DNA from: Caprimulgus europaeus
Taxonomy: Eukaryota; Chordata; Aves; Caprimulgiformes; Caprimulgidae
Assembly (NCBI GenBank): GCA_907165065.1
Contig: OU015526.1
Span: forward strand, 65,371,723 to 65,435,722
DNA: 64,000 nucleotides
Reading direction: 5' to 3'
The position numbers were made by a program, and so were the translations under genes. Under the pieces are notes generated by a model that was given only the letters and a program-made list of their open reading frames with translations, was not told where the DNA came from and ran no database searches. This document shows positions 23,628 through 36,316 of the stretch, piece after piece; positions within the stretch are counted from its first letter, which is position 1, and each line of letters begins with the position of its first letter.

Positions 23628-26600
23628 GTAAAGGCCAGATCTGTAAAGATATTTGATAGTTTCCATTAATTCTTCTAAGAATATGACCTGAGTTAATTTT
23701 TTAAATTGAGATATAAAGACAACAAAAAATTATATCCATAATATCTGAATCTTTCTTTGAACTTTTTTTTTGGGTCATAGCAGAGACGTAGAAGAGAAAA
23801 ACAGTGACTTTACAAATCTCTTCTGAAAGATCCACAGTGTAATAAAAATGAACTATTGAGTTCTTGTTCCATATTTTTACTGGTGATACTGCAGAAGACA
23901 CCAGGACAGTGGTAATTTTACTTTTTGCTTAATTCCGTATTTCTTGTAAAGCTCACTTTCAACAATACCTACAAATGGTAAATAAAACAGTTATTTTGGT
24001 TAAAGATTTACCTAGAGGTTGAAAAGTTGTTTTAAAAGTATTTAAGGCCTTTTGTAAGTTTTTCTCATCTCACTATTTCATCACAAGTTTAACCAATTTA
24101 CACCTTTTCCATTTCAGAGACCAACAAGAAGAAATATAAAATCACATGTCAGTTGTTTATCACATTAAACACCTATAAACAGTATCACCAAGCACTGCTC
24201 TGTAGTCCAGTACCTTATATAGTCAGGTTAGCATTTGTTGAGTAACATACTCTTGTAAGAACTTTTCTTATTGTATGATTTCTTGTTATTTATGTCCGTG
24301 GAAACAGTGAAGCGATGAGGAGTTTCATCCTTGGCTGAAAGCTTGAAATTAAAACTGATGTCTTCAATGTGCCATTTTCTGTCTTTGTGAGAATATGTAT
24401 GTTCATAGGTGGCTTAGAAGGACATAGCAGCAAAATTTTGGATATGTGTTCTTATAGTGCCTGAAACGTTTAAAAAACAAAACAAATTTTCATCACATTT
24501 TAAAGTGCTATTTACAAATCTGCTGTGATCTCTCAGTCGTGGCTAAATTCTAAGCTTTCTTTTTTGATTTGTTTTTAGAAGGCTTTCTACACTGAAGTAA
24601 CAATCATCCAATTTCCTAAAATGGTCCAGTATTTTTCTTCTGTGGTCATGCACATACTTCTACCAGAAGAGCTCTGTCATTTCAGTATGAAGCTGGACTA
24701 ATAAGTAGCTTTTGGAATTATTAGACAAAGCAGTACCACTGCGAGTGCTGAACAACTTGAAATCATTAATCAAATCAGCTTGCTCTGGGCCCTTTGAAAT
24801 GAACAAGCACAGTGTTCCACCAAGTTTCCTAAGGAGTTTTCTGTATTGTCATAAATATTCATCTGTATCTTTTCTGCCTTTTGGATTTTGTCTAAGATAC
24901 ATTGTTTGAAGTGCTTTTAAAACATGTTTAGTATGCTAATATAGGATACTCAAATTAGGTTCAGACCCTGCTGTGCTGCTGCTCTACAAACCCCTTGGAG
25001 GAGTGGAGGTCATTGCAAAGGAGAGCTCACAGTTTAAATAGGTAAGGTAGAATAAGACAAGAAGAAAAAAAAAAGTGGCTATATGGGGACAGTAATTTGG
25101 TCAGTCTCCAGCAGACACAGCTGGAAATATAACTCAGGCCAGTACATGCTCTGATATAAGTCCATGTGTTTCTGAATAATAAGAATCTGAAATTAAGAAA
25201 GAAAAACACGGTTCTGAGACAAGTCTTGAATTAGTCTATTAGTTTGTGAGGAGATACATGGCTACTGACATTCAGTCTATTCCTCTTTGTTTAAAGACTT
25301 CATCGTTTTACATCAGGCCATTTTTTGCAACAGTGCAATGGCATAACATCATGTGCAAAGCAGTTCTGTTCTTCTTTTACTGTTTCTTTAGCTACTTAGT
25401 TTTTTATTTAGTTTAGCAAGTGGTAGATTACCTTGTATCTAACACTAGTCGTGACCTTATTTTGAAAACCATTTATCAGATAGTAATATTGAACCTCACA
25501 TAGGGCTCAGATGACAATCTTAAGTGTTTCTCTTTTTTATTTCTTAAACTTGTCATATTTAAATACACAGTGTGATGTTTTTCTTGATTTTGAGAGACAA
25601 AAATTCAGTTGGTGGCGGTTAATACTTTCTCAAATCCTGAAGTCACAGTTTGTTTTTCCACTCTAGAATTATTGTCTTTTAATATTTTGCTGTTAAAACC
25701 ACTTGGATAATATCATTTACTTGTGGAAAAGTAAGAAGCATCCCCACATAGGTTAGATTAATATCTTTGCTACTTTGAGGGACCTTTGAGAAATTTAAAT
25801 TTGGTTACATGTGTAGTCCTTGTATACAATGCAAAGAAAACAAACCCCATAGCCCTATTTTTCTTAGCCAGTGTATTCATATAACTTGGAATACTTCATC
25901 CTAGAATAGCCTTCTCCCTACGGGCTGCAGCTGAACTGAAATTGGCAGGCGCTGCTTCAGCTTGGAATGCTAACTTTGCCCCACTGAAGAATTTAAAACA
26001 CATGAGGCAAGCTACACCTTTCTAATGGAGAGCTGGAATCTGGACCAAAGTGAGCAGAAAGACTTTTCATAGTATGAAGTTCTCTAAATTTGTATGTATC
26101 AATAGGTAATGTCCACTTACGTCCTACAAGTTAGCACACTGATATGGACTTATAGGAGATCAGGCATACTGCAATCTGGAGTCTTACTTGGCAAAAGCAG
26201 AAGTATGTTAACTCCAAAAGAAAGAACAAATGTTGTGCAAGATCTTTACACAATACCAATGATTCTGAGTTTGCAGTCTAATATAGGAACACAATCCAAA
26301 TAGTGTACCAAACTCTGATCCTGCTGTTGGTTTGTACTCTGTTAAATTACTAAGTAGAACCTGGGTGAGTCAGATACAAATATGGACTTCATTGCAGAGC
26401 CCATAGAATGGAACAGGGAAGGCATTGCTCAGGAAGTAGTTACAAACAAAAGCAGGCATGACATACAGAGCACAAACACATTTGTGTTTCTTATGTTCAA
26501 TTAGTTGTTTCTTAGCTAAAGAGTGTCTTTCTTATGGCCAAGATATAGAAGACCTGAAAGTTTTTGCTATTTAAGTTCCAATTGCTGAGGCTGACTACAA

Positions 26601-29221
26601 TCTGCTTTAACTTGCACATCTAACTTTTGGTGAATGGACTTTGTTCTCATGAATTCATGCAGTTTGTTCATTTTGTATATCTTACTCCCTTATTTTTCAC
26701 TGTCATGTGGTTTTTAATTTACCACCTATGACTTTTACAATTCAACAATGTTTAGCATGTCATATTAATATAAATAATTTGTAGAGTTTTTAATTGATTC
26801 CTGTTTCTACTGCAGCTGGTTTTAAGATGTGCTTACGTACTTTTGGTTTACCTGAGTGTTAATGTATGGCTGTCCCAATCACAGCTGTGACAACCATGAC
26901 CTTGCAGAAGAGTAACATCTTTATCTCTCCTCATTAGAATCTTGAGTTTGGCTTAACTTCATAAGGTGTTTAAAGATAATACATCTTGTATTTTTGTTTG
27001 TCTTCTGCTTTTGAACTTCAGTTTACTGAAGAGGACTTTCATTTTAAATGAAAGAGGATGTTCCTGGGTATGCATTTGATTTCAAGAGCTGTGTTGTTTG
27101 TGGGAGGAATTTTATAAATCTTGATGGAAACATGAGAGTTGGCAGCTCTGATTACAGGCAAAAAATATTTCTAAAAGATTCTCTGAAGTAAAGAACCAAA
27201 TGCTGGTTAGCTGTGTCTCCGCTCCCTCTACTTTTCCTTTGCTTTTCTGAAATTTTCTAGACAATTACAGGCACAAATAAACTGTAAATTCAGTGAATTA
27301 TTGTGGAAGATGAATTTGGAATTCATCAGTAACTGGTATTTCTATGAGAAACTTGACTGTAAGAGTTAGTCACTTAATAAGTAAATCATAACATTACCGT
27401 GTGGTTTGCATTCAATTTAACCAAAGTAGCACAAATTTGAAAGCCTCTTATTTAGTTGTTGATAAATTATAAATCAAGAGTTAGTAGATACCATTGTGAA
27501 AGTAATTGTTATAGAATTAAAAAAATCAATAATGGTTTATGCTACTCACAGGACAAACAGCTGCATTTGCTGAATCAATTACTGTATGACATTTGCTATT
27601 TTCTAGTATGAAAGTATTTAAAAACCCAAATGTTTAATACCAAAAAACCCATCTATGTCCATTTCCCATATTTACTTCATTAACACAGCTGGAAAGATGC
27701 ATAAGCTAGAGCTGTTTTGTATATTCATGGGGGCATTTTGCATTGATTCCCAATATTGATTGGATAATAAAGAGTGGGATTCACCCTGCTACCATAAGTG
27801 ATCACCAGGTTTTATCTTCGTTTCATTTTAGGCATTCTTCCTTTCACATCAGCCATGAACATGGGCAGTCTGCACCTTTTATTCCCTTCTCTTATTTGCA
27901 TCCCAGCTGCTGATCCAGACTGCAGAAGTAAACTGCTTGGCTATTTTTCTACCACCCACTCACATTGTTCTTTGACTATAGTGGTTCTTTCTTTGGTTTT
28001 GTGCTTTTACATATTGACTAGAAATTGTTTCATTATTGATTTTGAAGAATCTTGCTGTTACAGTATGATATGCACCTTGACATATAAGAAAGTAGAATTC
28101 AGTGCAGGAACAAAGATGTTCAGTGGAATAAATCAGAAGGTATTTCTAGGATGGGGTACCAATGATGAAGGTTGTGAGTCTTCATGAATATGCAATCTCA
28201 TGAAGCACATTAAATTACACCCAATATTGCCAAATGGGGGAACACAATAAATGATTTTTTTTTTTTATCCTGATGTAAGAATGATGCCAAAATGATTTGA
28301 TACTGTTCTGATTAGAAAAGGAAAAGAAATAGGAGAAGCTAGTGTAACATGACTCCTTCCAGATGGTGGAGTTGCGGTGTAGCAAATTATGTTTCCATAT
28401 AATATTATGTGATTTTTACCTTGAAATTTCCATTAAAATCAATCTGCATTATCAGTTTCTCACAAACATTGAGGTCTTTCTAACTTATTAATTCTGAATG
28501 ATGTATCTGCTCATACATTTCTGAGATAGATTTTTGCCTGGCCTCAGCTACAATGTCCGGTCTTCAGAAAAATTTAAGCAGATTGTGATCAGCTGTTCTG
28601 AAGTTAGAGTGAGGGAAAGTTATAGTCTTCCTGTACTCCAAGTGACACTTCTGTGCTTTCGTAACTCACACAGCTGTTGTTATAAATCTTGAAATAGGAC
28701 TGTTTCATTCTTTTCAAACTGGAGTGAAAAACAAGATGAAATTCAGAAATATGGGTTCATTATTTTAAAAGTTGACATTTGCAAATTCACAAAAGAATGC
28801 TCTTTTTTCTGGTTAACAGAATAATTTAACATCTTACACATCAACAAAGAGCATATTAATTAAGACCATCTGAGGTATACAGATGTATTCAAGTAGAGAT
28901 TTATCAAGACTTTTATTCACCATTCTTCAACTCTGTAGTTTAACTTACCGTAAGTTAACTGAAAATGTGTTATTCAAAGGACAGTTTATTTTAAAAATCA
29001 CATACTTAATTTTGTAAATTTTTTTAAAAAACTAAATATCTTTCTTAAATGTGAGAACTCAAGAAAACAAGATACCATAAAAGGTATTAACTCGGTGACA
29101 TTCAAGTACAGCGTACATATTCCTATTCAGAAATAAAATAGCTTTATTCACTTTATCATAATTAACTTCCACTGTTTAAATAAGATAAACACATATGTGC
29201 AGGGCAGTTTAATTGATTCTT
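23628..29221. other. Non-coding DNA
   Basis: No gene is called. The 129-codon frame at 27798-28187 is among the longest non-CR1 frames in the window but is hydrophobic and Cys/Ser-rich, lacks splice context and CpG, and fits chance. A palindrome lies at 28940-28958. Confidence 0.55.
28940..28958. repeat. 19 bp palindrome
   Basis: The arms TTAACTTAC and GTAAGTTAA are exact reverse complements around a single central C. No repeat family or gene is associated with it. Confidence 0.8.
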
Positions 29222-29722
29222 CTACTGCATCCAGTTCTGGAGTCCTCAGCACAAGACATGGACCTATTGGAGTGGGTCCAGACAAAGGCCATAAAAATGA
29301 TCTGAGGGCTGGAGCACCTCTCCTATCAGGAAAGGCTGAGAGAGTTGGGGTTGTTCAGCCTGGAGAAGGCTCTGGGAAGATGTTATTGTGGCCTTTCAAC
29401 ACTTAAAGGTGGCCTATAAGAAAGATGGGGACAGACTTTTTAGCAGGGCCTGTAGCGATAGGACAAGGGGGTAATGGTTTTCAACTGAAAGGGGGTACAA
29501 CTAGACTAGATATAAGGAAGAAATTTTTTACATTGTGGGAGGTGAAACACTGGAACAGGTTGCCCAGGGAGGTGGTAGTTGCCCCACCCCTGGAAGCATT
29601 CAAGGTCAGTTTGGATGGGACTCTGAGCAACCTGATCTATTTGAAAATGTCCCTGCAGTGGGATGGTCTAGAAGACCTTTCAAGGTCCCTTCCAATCCAA
29701 ACCACTCTATGATCCTATGATT
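29222..29722 (+). mobile_element. CR1 LINE, 5'-truncated copy (plus orientation)
   Basis: The copy begins at TACTGCATCCAGTTCTGG, equivalent to the CVQFW part of the ORF, so it is shorter than the copy at 9297. It continues through GACATGGACCTATTGGAG, the GGCTGGAGCACCTCTCCTAT block and the 3' untranslated text (AACACTGGAACAGGTTGCCC), ending in CCACTCTATGATCCTATG. A TGA interrupts the frame near 29302 and the reading frame is shifted elsewhere. It lies tail to tail with the minus-strand copy at 29836-30595. Confidence 0.95.
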
Positions 29723-29732
29723 ATTTTACAGA

Positions 29733-29761
29733 ATATATATATTTATATATATATATATATA
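29733..29761. repeat. (AT)n microsatellite between two CR1 tails
   Basis: Alternating A and T with one TTT interruption. It lies in the 113 bp spacer between the 3' ends of two oppositely oriented CR1 copies, and may have grown from the terminal repeat or the insertion site. Confidence 0.9.
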
Positions 29762-29835
29762 AAAATTTCTTCATTTGAAAGAAATTAGATAACTTTATGG
29801 AGCCATTAACCTTTTTTGCACTTTCATTGTTTTGT

Positions 29836-30595
29836 AGAATCATAGAATCATAGCATGGTTTGGGTTGGAAGGGACCTTAAAGATCATCCAGTTCCAACCC
29901 CCCTGCCATGAGCAGGGACACCTTCCACTAGACCAGGTCACTCAAAGCCCCATCCAACCTGACCTTGAACACTTCCAGGGAGGGAGCAGCCACAGTTTCT
30001 CTGGGCAACCTGTTCCAGTGTCTGACCACCCTCACAGTGAAGAATTTCTTCCTAATATCTAATCTAAACCTACCCTCTCCCAGTTTAAAGACATTGCCCT
30101 TTGTTCTATCACTACCTGCCTCTGTAAAAAGTCCCTCCCCAGCTTTCTTGTAGCCCCTTCAGGTACTGGAAGGCCGCTATAAGATCTCCCCGGAGCCTTC
30201 TCTTTCCCAGGCTGAACAGCCCCAACTCTCTCAGCCTGTCCTCATAGCAGAGGTGCTCCAGCCCTCGGATCATCCTCGTGGCCTCCTCTGGACTCGTTCT
30301 AACAGCTCCATGTCTCTTGTGTTGGGGGCTCCAGAACTGGACCCAGCATTCCAGGTGGGGCCTTATGAGAGCAGAGTACAGGGGGAGAATCACCTCCGTC
30401 GACCTGCTGGCCACGCTTCTCTTGATGCAGCCCAGGATACAGTTATTGGCCTTCTGGGCTGCAAGCGCACATTGCCGGCTCATGAAGAACTTCCCATCCA
30501 CCAACACCCCAAGTCCTTCTCTTCAGAGTTGGTCTCAATCCACTTATTGCCCAGCCTGTATTTATGTTTGGGATTGCCCCAACCCAGGTGGTTTA
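29836..30595 (-). mobile_element. CR1 LINE, 5'-truncated copy (minus orientation)
   Basis: On the plus strand it opens with AGAATCATAGAATCATAGC and TTGGGTTGGAAGGGACCTTA, the reverse complement of the CR1 3' end. The minus-strand frame shows [37 protein letters not shown] and [19 protein letters not shown]. The left part (GACCTTGAACACTTCC, GGGCAACCTGTTCCAGTG) is the 3' untranslated region. The element extends upstream, on the minus strand, to CCTGGGTTGGGGCAATCCC, so more of the ORF is kept than in the copies at 9.3 and 29.2 kb. The frame breaks around the methyl-accepting-like [10 protein letters not shown] stretch, where the usual [11 protein letters not shown] wording is lost. Similarity to the neighbouring inverted copy covers about 500 bp. 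Confidence 0.96.
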
Positions 30596-33500
30596 ACTGG
30601 TATATCTGCTTCTGAATATAGCCCTATAATTTTTCTTGGTAATGTGAATCTTACCAGTATCAGCAGAAGAAAATGCTTCTAAAACTACAAAAATCAGAAA
30701 AGAGCCCAAGTACATATTTTACCAAAAAAAGGTGTCTTGTATTTCATTATAGGTAGAATTTACATTGCTTATCTGTCCTTAAGTTTTATTGCTCAAATAG
30801 ATTAGAGGCACTAAGATATTTTGTGGGTTTTTTCTATTTTTCTTAAAAGTTAGAGAACACAGTTTTTAAAAGTACTGTTTTTACAAGACAGAGCCAACAG
30901 ATAAAAACCCTGGAATCAGGATAGTCTTTCAGTAAAGGTTTTGTCATCCACCACTATGTGGATATATAAAATATTTATATATCTGAACCTGATCTAAAAA
31001 ATCTGACCCTTAGCTGCTTTTAGATATTTAATAATAAAAACAAAATGAAATTTGGTAATATAAATTTTCAGCTTTTCCATGTACAATGGAGACACTATGA
31101 TACTTGGAATCCACCTTGAGTCCATGGTTTGGCCATTTGCTTTGCTTTAATGTGTTGTTGAGGGGAGGGTACCTTATTTCATATTACTATTATTGTGTAG
31201 ACTTAGGCTTGCCCTAAACCTAAAAACCGAATCAGATATTAATGAAATAGCGATGTAAAGTTAAATACAATTGCTCCATTAGTTTAAATTCAGTGCTTTA
31301 TGACATAATCCAATTAAGGAGCACCTCACTGGGCACAGGAAATGGCATGATTCTATCCAGATGAAATTCTCAATCATATTTACCATCATCGCATAATAAT
31401 ACTAAGGAACTTAGTTTTGAGACAAAAGTTTCAGCCTGGTAAGATTATATAACTGAGGCAAAGACCAGTAATAACATCTCTCCAGACCTCTTCTAAAATG
31501 AATTGTATTTTGGATTCTTTTTCTTTCATAAAAATGTTTTACAATGTCGTTTCTTTCATATCTTCTGTGGCACTCTGTAAACATGCCCATGATACATGTC
31601 AGTCTTCTGTTGTAAAAAATTAAAGTCTAGGATAGATAAGGTGTTGTATAAGAAGCATATTTTTCCTTTTAAGTTGTTTACCATTATTGCTAGGAAATAC
31701 AGCTGCAGGGAAAGCTGACACCAGGTTAGCACTGACAATTCTCTTATTTTTGGAAGTACTCTGGGTAAAAAAGAGCTGTTGGATATTTGTTTAATGAGAA
31801 AGCAAGCAACAGTGAGACTGGCCAAAGTGATATTTAGAGTTCCTAAGAAAATTTGAGAGATACATTAAAAAAAAACAAGTCCAGAGTTTACCCAGGTTCT
31901 GGGGCTCAGTCTCCATGGGAGCTGAGAGGGCTGGGAGCTGGAGCCTTCACCAGACCCGAGGAAGACAGCCTTGACTGAGTTCATCTCGTATGCATGGCAC
32001 ATTGCTACAGTGTACTTTTGACTTTTAATGATTCCGAAACCACCTCATCACCTGAGGAATATACTGGAGTTTGCCTTCACTCAGCTTGACAAGGTGATGG
32101 GGGGGATATATCGCCTTTACATGAAAACTTGTCAGTTGTATCAAATTTGGCAAGACAAGCACCAATGTCACCTTGAAGAAAATGTAACTCTGCTGACATC
32201 CTATGAGTATGCGCATGCTACGTGCTGCAACACAGCCTAATTTCATGTGATATATGCAAATACACTATTTTACCTTTTTCTATTTCCATGGTGCGCTCTC
32301 AGAGCTGTATCTTGACTGATTAAAAGCAATGTGCAGTTTCTTCTGAGTTCCTGGTTATAATAAGCAGTGAATGTGAATTCTGTGTGTGGTGTTGTACAAC
32401 TTCTTCTGAACGTTGCCTGTTTAAGTAGGTAACTACAGAATTCTCTGACATGTCGTTCAGGTTAATTTAAAAAAGAAAACCAAAACCAAAAACCAACAAT
32501 ATAAGAATCTTGAATGCTATCAGCCAACAGCTTTTGTGATGTTTTAGGTATATATTCTTATAGTCAGCCAATCAGCCTTGATTTAAAGCATTATAATTAA
32601 ATATGAATGGATTATCTGTCCTTGTAAGCACATTGTAACAGCTGCACCTCTGGTGTCTACTACTTCTTTGGCAGTATCCCAGTAAGGACCCTGGTGCTTT
32701 TATGATAAAGAAGATTCTGTTAAAAGGTTCATGGTATGTGAATGCTGAACTAACCAGTGCTAATAGCCACGTTCTTCACTGGTGCAACAGAACTTGAACA
32801 AGATTTATCCTTTAGCCAACTCTTGCTTAGAATTTCCTGGGAAGTGTGGATGTAAAATTCACTTACTTAAGAAATAAATGAGATTTATAAAGTAGGTTCA
32901 GCTCAAAACTGGGCCCTTCTTGAGCAATTAAGTTAAAATGCAGTGTTTGCTTCATTTTATGGTGCTAATTTGATTTGAAATAGTTTTGCCAGTTTTATTC
33001 TTTTTCATGTATTGGTGGAGTAATTTATTTGTCATTAAAAACGAGCTCTTTATTTTTTATGTTGCCACCACTTCACTTTGGAGTTTTAACTCAAAATCTC
33101 CTCTATTAATAGAGATGTGCTGATAGTTTGTAGCCCTCATTGAAATAAACTACAGTTGGCACATGCTTGATAGCTGCCTGATACGTATCTCAGTCTGAGC
33201 AGGAAAGAGGTGAACAGATACTAGGGTTCATGGGTTAAAACTCTTGGAAGGAGAAGCGTGTTTAAGTTGCCAGTTTTACAAGGCATAAACTGTTTCTCGT
33301 ACTTCCCTTGATCTGACTTGTGCAGACTGAGTATATCTGTCAAATGCTGGTCTTGGCCTCATGTCTGAGATATCTTCTGCTTCTGACATATTTTCCTAAG
33401 GGAGTTGCAACTGTTAGTGCTTGTGCTTTGGCAGCCTATGATCAGAATATTTTCATTGCCTCCTAAAACCTTGAAAATGTGAACAACTAGAGATGCCCCT

Positions 33501-34524
33501 TTCTGCTTGGCCACCTTCTTCTTGAAGACAGTCTGAGTATCTTTAAGGAGTACTGAAAGTGAACCTACCCGCATTTCTGCAAAATTCTATATTTTTCTCA
33601 GTTGCAAAAGGCTATCTAAAGATGAAGTAGAGTATAGAGATTCCATTTGGAGATGCTATTGAGAAGTAAAAATTACAAGAAGAATTCTGCTCTTCTTTAA
33701 TACCGCTATATTAGTTTGGATCTGGGCAGGGAAGCAGTGCGTAGTAAGCCAAGGTGTGAATTTACACAGCACAAGCAACCCTGTCAGAATTTGCTATCTG
33801 GATTTTTGTATCCAGTGATTATACTAATTAGATTACTACAACCATTCAGAGACTGGAAATTATACTTGGTGGGAGAGAAACGACAATGTATTTGGAATGA
33901 CTGTGACAATTCTCATCCTTGCCTAGGAAACTTAATTTGAAAGTCACCATCAACATTGCCATTTACCTGCTGTGCTTGCACGTCAAGCAATTCCGACAGG
34001 ACAAGTCATTATAATTGGCAGCCAGTTTATTAGTTTACAGGTTTTTAGGGATTAGGTGTTTATTTAGTAAGGATGTTATCAGAAAGTTCTATGGGAGGGG
34101 AAGCTGTTTTGTCATCTAGGAAAGATTTCAAAAGCTACAGGCTGCACCAGGGGTGGAAAGGTCTTTATTACCCTGCTGCTGTCTAGCCAAACTTGAAAAT
34201 GAGAGATGTTTGCTCACAGGACTGGAATTCATCATGCAGAAAGAGTAATTAAATTTGAATTGTGTCAGCCAACTACCTTAAAATGAAGAAAAGTCAATGA
34301 ATTTTGCTCCAAGGAGAAAGAAGAAGGAAATGATTAGTTATAATTATACTCAGTGTCCAAGAGAAATGCTTCAAGCCCCTCAAATCTGTTGCAAAGGGAG
34401 GAAAAAAAATGTAAACAATATTGCCTTCAGTACGTCTCAATGTTTAAAATTTCTTGAGTTCATGATTCCTGATAGAAATTAGAGGGAAACAGATACTACC
34501 ATACTATACGATTTTAAGAACTGT
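30596..34524. other. Non-coding DNA
   Basis: No gene is called. At 32028-32240 a 70-codon plus-strand frame is open, and a similar minus-strand frame (32025-32246) is open too; see the findings. The remainder is AT-rich unique sequence. Confidence 0.55.
32028..32240 (+). other. Small open frame, open on both strands, coding status doubtful
   Basis: The plus-strand frame starts MIPKPPHHLRNILEF and continues with a soluble-looking composition, ending HATCCNTA before a TAA. It holds several CpGs (CCGAAA, ATCGCC, TGCGCATG, TACGTG) in a CpG-poor region. The opposite strand is also open over the same span, so codon bias cannot be judged by eye. There is no clear acceptor or promoter in front and no nearby AATAAA. 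It may be a relic of an old retrocopy or a chance frame. Confidence 0.15.
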
Positions 34525-35341
34525 TCGGTGAATGAGGAGTTGGTTGGACGGTCACATGCAGAGGGTAGTGGTCAACGGCTCAATGTCCAGATGAAGATCG
34601 GTGGCAAGTGGTGTCCCTCAGGGGTCAATATTGGGACCAGTACTGTTTAATATCTTCATCAATGACATAGTGGGATTGAGTGAACCCTCAGCAAGTTTCC
34701 AGATGACATCAAGTTGAGTGGTATGGTTGACATGCCTGAGGGATGAGACGCCATCCAGAGGGACCTGGACAAGCTTGAGAAATGGGCCTGTGTGAACCTT
34801 ATGAGGTTCAACAAGGCCAAGTGCAAGGTCCTGTGCCTGGGTCAGGGCAGTCCTCTGTATCAGTCCAGGATGGGGCATGAAGAGATAGAGAGCAGCCCTG
34901 TGGCAAAGGATTTGGTAGTGTATAAGAAGCTGGACATGAGATGGCAATGTGTGCTCACAGCCCAGAAGACCACCAAAAGAAGTGTGGCCAGCAAGTCAAG
35001 GGAGGTGCTTTTCCCCCTCTACTCTGCTCTGATGAGACCCCACCTGGAATACTGTGTCCAGCTCTGGAGGCCTCACCACAGGAAAGGCATAAACTTGTTG
35101 GAGTGGGTCTAGAGGAGGGCCACAAAAATGATCAGAGGGATGGAACACCTCTCCTGTGAAGAAAGGCTGAGAACAGGTTGCCCAAAGAGGTGGTAGATGT
35201 CCCATCCCTGGAAACATTCAAGGTCAGGTTGGACGGGGCTCTGAGCAACCTGATCTAGTTGAAGATGTCCCTGATCACTGCAGGGGGGTTGGACTAGATG
35301 ACCTTTAAAGTCCTTTCCAACCCAAATTATTCTATGATTCT
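34525..35341 (+). mobile_element. CR1 LINE, longest copy here, with internal deletions (plus orientation)
   Basis: It begins within the reverse-transcriptase core: GGTGTCCCTCAGGGGTCAAT is the DNA form of the conserved GVPQGS motif, followed by text for the FNIFINDI stretch. It continues through [17 protein letters not shown] and [20 protein letters not shown] and [10 protein letters not shown]. Compared with the copy at 9297 there is a small gap after GCCCAGAAGACCA and a gap of about 220 bp at 35170, where GAAAGGCTGAG joins directly to AACAGGTTGCCC. It ends CCAACCCAAATTATTCTATG. An early in-frame break and a missing Asp in the VSDIDS-type stretch add to its inactivity. Confidence 0.95.
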
Positions 35342-36247
35342 AAGCGCCCTCAGTAACTGAGTGCAACTAATGAAGTTCAGTTAAAAATGTACTTACAATA
35401 AACGCTGATTTTATTTTAATTTAGAAACTGCTTAGCAATAGGAAATCAGAAAAGGTTTGCAATTAATCTGGAAGCACCTGTATGAACCATTTGCAGAATG
35501 TCACAAAGCACATACCAAGGGGGTCCTTTGTTGAGAAAACATAAGACAAGGTTCTTGTTATTGTTAAAAGTTGTAATATATGAAGTTGGCAGAGGTGGCT
35601 GCCATTAAAGTTACCTAACACATTCCTTCATGAGACCTTCATTATGGCTGCATATAACCTGAAAAAATTTGACCTGAATTCTCCATGGCTAGTATCAGCC
35701 TTAGACTCATTTTCTTGGGAAAGTTTCAGTAGTCAAAAGAACAAATTTAATGCAAAACACAATATTTAACCAATTTTTTTTTTAAAAAAATCTTATGACC
35801 AACTTTTTGAGAATTTGGAGACCCTGGGGCCAAGAATCTGCTTCAATCTGACTGTATCACAAGTCTCTGAAGATTTCCTATTATAGTCTCCATAGCAGTT
35901 TGGCAGCAACAGTCCCTGGAAAGTCCATCTGTGCTGACCATATGCTAGAGCCCGGGGTGGCTGGGCTGAACAGGAGTTTTCCTTATGTTTGACTTCCAAA
36001 TCTACCTGTGGCTCCTGTAGTTTATCTGTTCTCCCTTCCTAGCATCTTTGTGGGTTTATTTTATTTGTACTGAGCCAAGCAGCTCTGATGTTAAGAAAGC
36101 CAGATGAGAGGAATTTGCCTCAATGAAGCTCAATAATAATGGCACTTTGGATATCAAGTTGTACTTACAGTGATACATGGTAGAGGTCTGGAACATTTTG
36201 GAAGGAACAATGTCAGGATTTGGAAATGGTCCAAAAGTGGGATTTGG

Positions 36248-36316
36248 AGGAAAGAAGAAAGAAAGAAGAAAGGAGAAAGGAGGGAAAAAAACAAACCAAA
36301 GCAAACCAAAACAAAC
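36248..36316. repeat. Purine tract (GAAA)n passing into (CAAA)n
   Basis: GGAAAGAAGAAAGAAAG-type text passes into repeated ACAAACCAAA units. It is strand-asymmetric low-complexity DNA. The Lys/Arg-rich frames reported across it are artefacts. Confidence 0.85.

Noticed and set aside
27798..28187. 129-codon frame, among the longest outside CR1
   Set aside because: Hydrophobic, Cys/Ser-rich composition typical of translated T-rich DNA, no CpG and no splice context.
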